A DNA stretch of 64,000 nucleotides from Owenia fusiformis (lineage: Eukaryota; Annelida; Polychaeta; Sabellida; Oweniidae): positions 7,647,525 through 7,711,524 of the forward strand of contig CAIIXF020000004.1 in NCBI GenBank assembly GCA_903813345.2, written 5' to 3'. Below are positions 36,901 to 48,900 of this stretch, in pieces. The translations under genes were made by a program, and so were the position numbers. The notes under the pieces are model-generated. The model did no database searches. It was given only the letters and a program-made list of their open reading frames with translations, and was not told the origin of the DNA. Each line of letters opens with the position of its first letter. Position 1 is the stretch's first letter.

Positions 36901-39900
36901 TGCTGCTCTTATCAAAAGAGCAAGCTTCGTTTAATAATTTTATCATAATATTGTTTTCAAATATATTGTATAATGTGCCCCATAAGCCTAAAATAGGCTG
37001 GGTATTCTATACGAGGCACTTAAATAAATAAATATACACTACTTTGAGGTACGAAAGATATTCCAATTACAAAGTTTCTTATAATTTCAGATTGCGTGAG
37101 ATAAAGATGTCGGAGTATGATGGGGAGTTATACGAGGTGTATTCAAAGAGTGTGAGGAAACAAGTGACATCTCTTAGGGTCATACTGGAGAGTCTGCAGG
37201 TAATGCATCGATCACATAAGCTCTGATTCATCGGCCTGCGCCAGGCCGATTCATTAATTTTTGAACAAAATGCTCAATCGGCTGGGTGCAGGCTCATGAA
37301 TCGGAGCTTATGTGAGCTAGGGATTAACAAATTTATAAGTATCATTGATAGGGGACATTATCTTAAATTCAAAATTGCTAATTATTTTATTCTCAATGGT
37401 CGGGGATAATTTAGATTGGACAAGAAAAATGTCAGGGAATTTTCCAACACTCTTAAAAATTAATTACTTGAGTATTTTCCAAGTATTTCCCAAGTATAAA
37501 AATTACTTAAAGTTAAATACTTAGTTTTACTTCATTTTACTTAGGTTTAACTTATATTGTCATTTTGAGTTTTTTAATTGCTTAATTATGTAAATGAGTA
37601 TTACAATTACTACAGTAAGTATTTCAATTTCTCTCCTTGCATTAGTAAATTCACCATAAATGGATTACTTAAAAATTACTTAAAAATTTTTCAGTAGTTC
37701 AAGATTATTTAAGTAATTTTTGACTTAAAATGAGTAGTACAATTTCTCAATATAAGGAAATCCAAGTAATAATTTTTAAGAGTGAATGTTCAAAATGAGT
37801 ATGACCTATACTGTTTGTACAGTAAAGAAGTACAGCGTTTCAATTCTTCAAATTCTCTAGGCTAAGGGTAAAGAGAGACAATGGTTGAAACACCAACAAC
37901 ATGGAGACCTTGATGATGCTAAGCTCATTGAAGGAATAACTGGAGAGAAGTCAATCTACAGAAGGAGGGGTGAACAGGATCCAGAGGTATTCATTTGTAT
38001 TATGTCACCACCACAAGTGGTGACATATTGGTGGTGACATATTGTTATAGTCTTCAACTGTTTTGTGGACAGTGTTCAGCATCTGCAACAAATGGTGTGT
38101 ATAACAATTATCAGCATCTGTAACAAATGGCAGGTGGTAAAATTGTGCATGTTAATGCCTTGTTTACTTTTTATTGGAGGTTATGCAACAATTTTCACAG
38201 AAATTGTGCATGACTGTGTAATAAATGTGTAATATTATGGCCTGCAGGGAAATACTGTTCCCCTTTCTTGGGGTTTTTCCAGAGACTTAATGTCAACTAT
38301 TTTTGTTATACCTTTATACTCAATCAGGCAAGAAGATACAACAGAGTGGATAACTAATCCCGAAGTACTATAGTTCTACACATTTAATTTACATACAAGT
38401 TCACTTAAAAGCATGTGGCATTATTAGCTCCCAATTATCACTTAGAAATAGTTACACACTTATTTAACCACTCTATTTTTGAGACCGGTGTCAGTATTTG
38501 GTGTCAGAGTATTGTGTCTGTAACAAATTATATTTTTTATTAACAGTGACACTGAAATATTTTAGACTAATAAACAGGAATCACCATAGTAACTGGTTGC
38601 AAAAGTAACAAATACATTAACAAGGTTACATGTTGCTATAATAAATACATTAACACCACAGATACAAGGTCTATCCTATAGTAAAAATAAATTACCATAA
38701 ACACTGATTTGTATAGCAAATATATTTCTCATTACTCTTAGACACTATTATCTAGTTGCTATAGAAACAACATATACTTTCAGATGGGGACCCCACAACA
38801 GAAACCCAAACTTTTGAAGCTGGTTGTCGATGTCTCTGGAAGCATGTACAGGTTTGATGGACATGATAAAAGACTGGAGCGCTCAATGGAAGCATGTCTT
38901 ATGGTCATGGAGGCCTTTGAGAATTATGAACAGAAATTTAAGGTTAATAACTATTTTAAAGTTACTTCATCTCTTGTTTTATAGCCCCCCCCCCCCTTGT
39001 ATAGCCCAGCAAAATATATTATGGTCATGGAGGCCTTTGAGAATTACGAACAGAAATTTAAGGTTAATAACTTAACTATTTTGAAGTTATTTATCTCTTG
39101 TTATTTCAACAGGGGGATATGGTAATGGTACATGGTGGCATGTAACACGATTTTATTTGACAAAAATTTGTAATGGTAAAAGCATGTAATTAAAATCTTA
39201 CCAAACTCCCATTGGTTCTACTGTAGCTGTTATCTTAGGGTGATAACCTATAAATAGCAATTTACCCATTCTAGTTTGACTAATAAAAGTTGACCTTTAA
39301 TTCAGGTCACCTAATCATGGGTCGTCAAGGCCGTCACATCAGCCAAATGCCCTAAAACACCAAATTCCTAGATATTGACCTCTGACTTTGTAATGACATT
39401 GACCCATAAAGTTGACCTTGACACAGCAGCCCCCAAATGTCTTTGGAATGACCTTGACCTCTCAGGAGTGAACATCAATGAACAGAGTGAAAAATTATTG
39501 CGATGTATGGAGACTTTATTGATAATGCATTCGAAAATATGAACCCACCTGAAGTTCAACATTCCTGATGAATCAAACTGGTCAATAAGTGTTATGTATG
39601 TGAATTATATATAGTTTATCTTGTATACTTGATTGTATAATGGTAGCATTATGTAGTAAATTAAGTGTAGTGTAGTTAGGTTATGGATAAACTATCCATA
39701 CTAGATTTTGGGAGGAATAATAGCTGGGTGCCTTAAGCCAGTAAAAATGGTTTATCTAACTTTAACCTCACACTGACTCATATGAAAAGTAAATGGCCCA
39801 CACAATTTTAGAAAATGGGTGTATTTAGTTCAGCCTCATTGCACTGTATGTAACAGGTCAGGTACAGTTTAAAGTTTGATTTCCTTTGTGTTTATTATTT

Positions 39901-42900
39901 AACTATTCAATGAGTGAATAGGGTGTAACCAGTTCAGTTTTAGCGTGTATGTGACAGTCAATCTTCTTTTGTGCCACACTGGTTTCGGATAGCTCAGTCA
40001 ACAAAAGATATATGTACTGTATTTCTTAATTAATCATGACTAGCTAAATCCTTGCCATATTTCGTAGCTACTACAGTCTACATTTTGTTACATATATATT
40101 CCAGTATGAGATATCTGGGCACTCTGGTGAAGGTCCCAACTTTGAATTTGTTAAAGGAAAAGTACCAAGCAACAACAAGGAAAGATTAGATACACTGAAG
40201 GTATTGTTTATTTATCCTTAATTGAAGTGTTACCTTTTTCCAAAACTCCAGTCCTATTTAGGCTAATAACCCATGTAGAACGTCACGTCCTGTAAATTAG
40301 AACGGACACGCAAAAACACCCTTCAGCAAAAGATGACCACAATAAAAGTACGATAAAAATGTCAGTTTTTATGTAAAAAAGTTCCACTTGGGATGTGTTC
40401 AATAGAATTGCTCCACTCATAGAGATGTTCCACTCATAGAGATGTTCCACTCATAGAGGTGTTAGCACTCATAGGGTTGTACCACTCATAGAGTTGCTCC
40501 ACTCAGAGTTGTACCACTCATAGAGTTGTTAGCACTCATAGAGTTGCTCCACTCATAGAGTTGTTAGCACTCATAGGGTTGTACCACTCAGAGATGTGTT
40601 AGCACTCATAGAGTTGCTCCACTCAGAGATGTTCCACTCATAGAGTTGCTCCACTCAGAGAGTTGTACCACTCATAGAGGTGTTCCATTAGACAATTTTC
40701 ACTGTTCATTCTAGATGATGATAGCCCACTCTCAGTTTTGCCTGAGTGGAGACCATACACTTGAAGCCACAAAGAAAGCTGTAGAGGATATTGCCAAAGA
40801 AGAAGAGGCAGATGAACGATTTGTTATTGTGCTAAGCGATGCTAATTTAGATCGCTATGGTGAGAATCTACATTTAATTCCTTTTTGATTGCCATTTTTA
40901 TTAATTAATGCATCAATTGATTAATGATGATTCATATCAAAATCGTTTAAGATCAAGAAAAAATTGTTCAGTTGGTGGGTGAAGCACATTACAATTTTGC
41001 CCAACCTTTTATCTCACATTTCTTAATTTTGTGCAGCCCATACAATGTAACCATACAGTAACTAACTTTTTTTTTGTCAATCCACTTGTTTTCCTTCAGT
41101 CATCATATTGCCTCTTTGTGTGTTGTACATGTAATCATAGAATGCATAGAAAGTTTGAGAACAGTCCAACTAGTTTTGTGTATGACTCTGTGTATGAATG
41201 TTACAATGTACCTTAGTTCAACAAGTTAAACCCAATACCACGGCTTTTATTTATAATCTGAATGTTCTTGTTGCTGTGATTGTGTTTAACTTCCGTGCTA
41301 TGCTTTCATTGGTTGCAAATTCTCACTATCAGTTATTAATAGGCCACCATTAAATTTTTTGCATCAAGGGTCGAATAGGCACGGAAGTTAAACCTAGGGC
41401 GAGCCACAAGATATGTCAGATTAGAAATAAGGCCCAGACTAGGTTTAACTTGTTGAACTAAATGTACCTGTGGTGTGTTTTGAGCGTTGGGCATCTGGTT
41501 CCTCAAGTAAGATTTTCTGATGAATCAAGCTTTTTTGGGGTTGTCAAGTTGGCTTAGCAGTCTGCACTGAACAAACTAAGCTTGGCACTGCTCGCTGTAA
41601 CCATGTGGGCGTGTGTTCGAGACACATGAGCTCCTTCCGTTTATTCATTTGTAACCGTAAGACATTTTGGTTTTTGTATACATGTACAGGTACACATATA
41701 TTGTCAGTTAGCTGATGAGTAAGTCACCGATTCTAAGCATTTCGGAAAGGTGCATTCAACATCATGTTTCACATTTTTGATCCAATTGAGTTGTGCAATA
41801 TACATTTTTATTATATCACTTGCATGTTTCTTGCTTTCTCATTGGATACAAACCAATCACATGATTACAAATATTAGGGTGCATTTCCCTGTCTCCAGCT
41901 TCAGCCTCGTTTTCAACTGCACGGAGTATATGCCACAGTAGAAATTCCCGGATGACCACAACATACGTATAACCGAATGCTAGTATATTCTCCGACTACG
42001 TGAATAGCGACTACCAAAATAGCAAACGATTTAATAAAGATTAGAGTCTATAAAATAACATATTGATGAAAATATTTTTGAATATGAAAGTTTACATACA
42101 TGTATGAACCAATGACCACTCGAGATTTTATGGATTGGTTACAACAAGGAAAACGTCTTGAATGAATCTTGAAAAGACAGAGAAATGAGGTTTAAACCGT
42201 GAAGAATTATTCATATCAGATATTTATCAAATATTTAAAACCAATGACTTTCGATATCAAGTCGCTTCTACAGTCTCAGCTATAGTGGCTAGCTATAGCC
42301 TTTATGGCTCAGGGGTAGAGCGTATGACTCAAGAGCAGAAGGTCCTGGGTTCGATTCTCGCATTGGGCATTGAATTTAGCACACACCCCCCTTCAAGGCT
42401 AGTATCTGGCTTGGTACACTGCAGCTCCCCGACGGACGTGCCCTAGGGTGGTAACATAAGCATGCGTAAACATTGAAGCTGAACGGATATGAAGCAAGAG
42501 GACTAGAGGCAATAGACCAATCCAGTAAATCATGCCATCTATTGGTTATGATGTCATTCTAACAATTTCAGTGCAGAAATAGGATTAAAATATTGCTAAT
42601 TTTCAAAAACTTCTTTCAATTTTCTTTACAATGTAAAGTATTACATCATAAATCTAGCCAATATACCTTAGTTTACTAGGGGTTTGGATTTATTAGAAAG
42701 GTCTATTATACATGGTGACAATTTTGGTCTTCAGCGTACAATATTTATCACAATGGTGTCATATTCTCACTGGGAACTGATACGAGGACTCTTCAACATG
42801 CTCTTTGTAACATTATAAGTTATTCATGAAGAAATAAATACTATTAATTAAGAAATTGTGATATCTATATTTCTTGAGACAATAAGGCCCCGGGGACAAG

Positions 42901-45900
42901 ACCCTGCTTGCATTATGGGATCCACTGTATCTACTATCCCTGGGGATTGCTTTAGATAAAGAGAAACTGATGAATCAGAATGTGACGCTTGTGTTACTAA
43001 ACGTATAATTTGCTCCATTATTGTATATCACCCACAGACATACATTTTAAACAATGAATACATTCATTCTGAAGGTGTACAGTTTAATTTTTACTACATG
43101 AATAACATATATTATTACAAATTAAAAGGAAAATTCTCAGGAATATGTAGAGCAGATATCTGCGTCACTATCTATTAGGTATTACATGGTATCTACACAA
43201 ACAAATGTATGATTACAATTGAATACCAAGCACACTCCAAAAATTAGTTTATTATATGATTATTATAATATCACAAATTCAAATTCAAAGGGACTGTTTA
43301 TTCTACACCGTGTGCGTGATATCCACACCATGCATTTTTTCCACACACAATCTGCTTAAGGTTGCAGTTGATTGAACATGCCAAAGGATAACCTAGTAAT
43401 TTGTTTGTTTTTTCTTTTCCAAATATTAATGAAAATTATGAAATAATTTGATTTATGAATTGAATGAAGTTAAAAGCTTGTTCAGCTCCTGCATATAAAA
43501 TTGGACAGGTCAAGTTTTATTTACCTCTCATTGTACAGTATACAATTATTGACCTCTCCAGAGGTTTACTGTCAAAATTATATCCCGAGACTGTAAACCG
43601 AGACCGTAGGTCGAGGTTTACAGTCGAGGGATATAATTTTGACAGTAAACCGAATGGAGAGGTCTATAATTGTTTTGTTAGTCCGAAGAATATCTTAGAT
43701 TTTTCTGACCCTTGAAGTTGACTTGAAGTTGGATCCAGACCCTCCGGAGATGATTTCAGTATATCGGCAGTAAGTTCACTCAATGGAGTCAAATTACTCT
43801 CCTGGGCGAAGTCCACTAAAAGCTTTGTACAAAGTTTTAGATTTTTCTTCGTATTTTGACTGTCTTTACTCTCTAAGAGACTAATAATATCCTCATCTTC
43901 AACATTTTTGAAACGGCTAGTGCTAGCGGCGGCCATTTTATCGTCTGATAATGACGTCATTTTAGTGGAATGCTGGGAATATTATTCACCGGCAATGCAT
44001 TGCGCGGTGTACAGTTAAAATTATTCACCGCTCGTTGACCAATCAAAATCGAGTATTTCAACTGAGGTACTAACAATAACCAATGCTGACCTTAAGTTAA
44101 TTAAGCTTACAATATGCAGAGTTTTATTCATGCTTGAATGTTCTGAAATCCTCGTGTATCAAACTAGGTTTGGAGTTGTCATCCAGGGTCAAGTCATCAT
44201 ATTTTAATATCTTCTGCCACCTCACAAGTGTAGTTCTATATGGGGCATACTCCTTATATATTTTATTTATAATATGTTAGCATGAATTTGTGTGGCTGTG
44301 AGTCTTAAGTGAAGTATGAAATTAGGCCGCTGAACTCAAAGCCTTCTTATCAGATTTGAGAATTGCAGCGATTTTTGCAATTTCTTGACTGTGACCATGG
44401 GCTCTACCACCTGTGACTGAATTTGAATTTGTGACTATTGAACTGTGACATAATGACACCACAATGCTACAGGGTGGTCCAAAAAAAAGTGAACCCCTGC
44501 ATCGGGCTATATTTCCCTTATTACATGCAGGAATCCTTTCATATTTTTACATGTTGTAGAGAAAGGTCTAAAATTTTAGTTGGCACCATACATTTTTCGT
44601 GGTCTTGAAATTGGCAGAAATTATAAGCGCTATCCAAACATCACTGAAAATCGATAAAATGTGGACTTCAACATTTGCAATTCTTCAACCCTTCAACACT
44701 CTTCCCATGGAAACTGCTTTAGCCACAGTCTGAAAACCTAATGTTTTCTTATTTGTTTGAATTTGAATCCTGTACATTATGGTGTAAAAATTAGCATCCT
44801 GCCTCCATCAGTTGAAAAGTTATTGTGATCCAAAGAAATGTTCTTAGTTTCCAAAGATGAAAACTTCTTCCAGTGAAATAGCTACATATCCCTATATGGT
44901 CTTAAAATGTCAATATCGTCATTTATTATGGACCAATTCTAATAAAATATGGCTCATAACACTGAATATAAGATTTCCTTTTGATTTTTGTAACATAATT
45001 AAGATGAAGGGCTTCTCAGAGGTTGGGTCACGGGGATAACTTTGCCCCCTCTAACCGTTTGTGTAGGTAACATGCCCCTTATCTGTTGAATGGTTACAAC
45101 TGCTTCAAAATGGTCAATGAAAATGTAAAATGTGTTTTCTGCTCAAATAATGCCCCATCTGTCATATGGTATGGTTTGAACTTATATCTTCCACTGAAAT
45201 CTTTTTTTAAGATCATCCGATGTGTTTCAACAATTTCTGTGTAAAGTTAGTAAAGTTTTGCACACTATCTAATTTTAGGCATGTTTGTATAAGTCTTACA
45301 ATTTCTTCAAAATTCAAGACTGCGAATAAATTATGGCATCAACAAAATTTTTAGACCTTTCTCTACAAGATGTGATGATATGAGCCAGTTCATGCATGTA
45401 TTAAGGAAAATATAACCTTTTGCAGGGGTTCACTTTTTTTGGACCACCCTGTAAATGTCATGATTTGTGCTTAATGAACATCATGCGGAATAAGTTTAAC
45501 ATTTTCCCAAACATTTTTATCATTTAAAAGAAAGAAATTTGAATAGAATAACACTAAAGATCTTTTCATCATTAGAATAATTGGTACATGCCCCGCCCTT
45601 CCCTGCCCTATGTTACCATAGCAACCATTTCAAGACTTAATATTAACATATGATGCTGAAACTTCAGGATATGACAGCTTATACTTCAACTGCAATATAC
45701 ATAAAATGTCAGCTGTAATGAATTATATTAAGAAAGTTAGAGCATATACACTGTAGTGCATTACTTCTGGGACAACCCTCATATACATGTATATATAATT
45801 ATAGTTCTTAGTGTCATATACTTAATCCAAGTGCCAGAATTCAAGAAATATTACAAACAAGTACAAAAAACATAATATAAGAGACTAATAGCATAAAATG

Positions 45901-48900
45901 TTTATTTTTTTTATTTCCTTTGTGTCATTTAATATGTACAAATATTTTATACAACTTAATTACAGTGGATACCTTTATCTTCACACCCTGTTAAGAGAAA
46001 AACCAGAGACAAGTAATTACATAGGGTAAAATGTATTACACAGTGATTTGCTTGTCTCTTTTCATGTATTACAAATAGCAGTCATAAATCAAGCAAATGT
46101 GATTGTGATGACCAAACAAATTGATGGTCAGGCCTTTGTGTACATCTTTACATGAAGATAGGCTTATCTTTGAACTATTGAATATTTCCCATGTATATTA
46201 TAAAGAAAGAGGACCATACCCCCCCCCCCCCCTTCTGCCATTTGGCAGTTTGAGGCACATCTTTGAATTATGGATAATTTCTCCTGCATATTACAAGGAG
46301 GGGGAAAATACCCCCCCCCCCCCCTTCTGACATTTAGCAGTTTGAGGCTCATCCTTGAATTATGGATTATTTCTCCTGTATATTACAAAGAAGGGGAAAG
46401 AGGTTCATACATACCCTACCCTCCTTTCCGCCATTTAGCAGTTTGAAGCCTTTAATGAGATATTAATATCAACTGAAATGTTGGATTGACACCAACCATT
46501 TTCCGTCTATCCCCCATATGTTATATTGTATTGCATTGTCTCCATTAAATGGACCCTGCCCTTATTTGTGTTGCCTTTGGTGGCCAATTACTGATGACAG
46601 TCAAATAAAGAAGCTCACCTGAGCAAGATTTTTTAAAATCAATACATGATTTTATTTTGCAGATTTTAAAACACCAAGCAAGTTAGTCGATCTCAATGTC
46701 CTAATTTTCCCCCCAAGCAATACCTGCCTGAATTTGCTACAATATCCTACGTGCTCCTTTGTTGAGCAATTCAATATACGGGATTCACAGTATTCGTTAA
46801 TGCACTTCTGCATGGTAAACATTTGCCCAAATATGGTCTTACATCTCATATCACTGTCTGGATTTGGCTGGGCTATCCCACGTGTTCTTTTGTTGAGCAA
46901 TTCAATATACAGGATGCAATATGTTCGTTAATATACGCATGCTTTGGAAACATTCGCCCAAATATGGTCTTACATCTTTAACATCAATGTCTGGATTTAT
47001 CGGCACTATCCTACTTGTTCTTTTTTGAGCATTTCAATAAACGGGCGCCACAGCGTTCGTAAATGTACATCTGAATGGGAAACGTTTGTCCAAATGTTGT
47101 TGAGCAATTCATTATACGAGAGCCACAGCATTGTCGTTAATGTACATCTGAATTGGAAACGTTTGTACAAATATCGTCTTAAATCTTTGACTGAATTAGG
47201 GTGGACTATTCTACAGTGGACGTGCCCCTTTGTTGAGCAATTCATTATACGGGAGCCACAGCGTTCGTTAATGTACATCTGAATGGAAAATGTTTGTCGA
47301 GATATTGTCTTACATCACTGTCAGAATTTGGATGGGCAATCCTTCGTTTTCCTTTGTTGAGTTACTCAATGTACGGGAGCCACAACGTTCGTTAATGTAC
47401 ATCTGCGTGGGAAACATTTGCCCAGATACCGTCTCACATCTTTTCTAAACCTTGAACCCCCAATAAGACATATATAAAAGTTTGCGGAAAAACTCATGAA
47501 ATATATTGTCAAGGAAAGTTGATAAAATCCAAAGATGATGATATTTTGATAGTCCTTGTCAATCCTCTTCGCAATCATTATCATGAGGAAAACAGGTAGT
47601 GTGAATGCTACTATCCCGAATGACACGCATATCAACATAACCGTGATCCCACGTTGTTTCGCTTTAAATAGATTTTCATTTGGTTGTTGATTCGGAATGT
47701 TCGCTGATAAGGCAACTCCTATTTGAACCTTCTTTTTCATTTTATGTATGATATAACTGTTGAAAGATAGCAAGATACACGCTGGTATGATTGTCTGGAC
47801 GAGGGCATCAATTATGGCGAATTCCTGGCTACCCGGATAATCCTCTCTGTACAATGAACAAGTTAAGTGCTTCAAATTCTCATCGAATATCGTGGTCGCA
47901 AATTTGAAACGATGCGCATTTCTGAAGGAAGTCAAAACGATAACTAAACATATTATTATTTTCACACGCTTAGGTGCCCTCCATTTTTTAGTATGTGGCA
48001 TTTTTAGCATCAGAGACCTATCTATGGTCATTGCTATAATGAGATAGGTAGATGCCTCCAATGTCCATCCAATAGAAAAAACGCGCAGCATGCAATAAGC
48101 CTTATCAATTTGATCATTTTTGATTTCTTGATATACCCAAAATATCAAGTATAGTATTATCTGCATGTTGTCTACCACGGATATGGCAGTCATATATAAA
48201 CACGTGCTTATCTTTTTGTATTTCTTCTGCTGCATGATCACAATTGCCATGGTATTCCCAAACAGTCCCAAGACAAGAATGACAGCCATCAGTGACATTC
48301 TTATGTTGTATATTACATTCACTATGTCGTTTTTCCCCATCTTTTTTATTCACAATTAACCCACTTTTGTTAATACAAAACAAATGTTGTCAATGTTCAG
48401 AAAGTTTAGTCAAAGAATCATCAGAACGCCACTTTATTATTCAGCAGATTTTTCTGTCTTCTACAGCTCTGTGAGTAATCAAATGACAGACTTGAAGTGT
48501 ACGAGTTGTTTATATATAAGCTATTTATTAACAATAGCAACAGTAGGAGCTCGGGATATAGACGATGCCCCCTGGGATGCCAAGTAGTCTAAAGAAGAGT
48601 AGTTTCTGACATCGTAAAAATTGAATATGCTGATTTTACACATGTTGTTCTTATTTTTTTAACATACTAGTATATAAATGGTTTATTATTCTATCAAACT
48701 AAGCAATCAAAGGATGACAGCGCAATATTATATTGAAAATACATTCATATTTTAGAAACAAAACATTTGTATATTGTACAATCAACCTGTGGCCCTTTGT
48801 AATGTTGGGAGTAATATTATTTGTTTTGCATTTAAAATGATAATGTATGCATTTTCCATATTACAATTAACAATATAGTGCACTTTGGTCCCTTTGGTTG

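Noticed and set aside
40395-40735. Exon-23 acceptor as seed of the 18-bp minisatellite
   Set aside because: Resemblance to cccactctcagttttgcct is too loose to separate from chance.
42297-42370. Functional tRNA gene
   Set aside because: A and B boxes fit, but the anticodon stem does not pair and the same tail occurs at 29.6 kb, so it is a SINE.
48292-48587. Short + strand ORFs overlapping the GPCR start
   Set aside because: Shadows of the receptor coding strand and its flank, without recognisable content.
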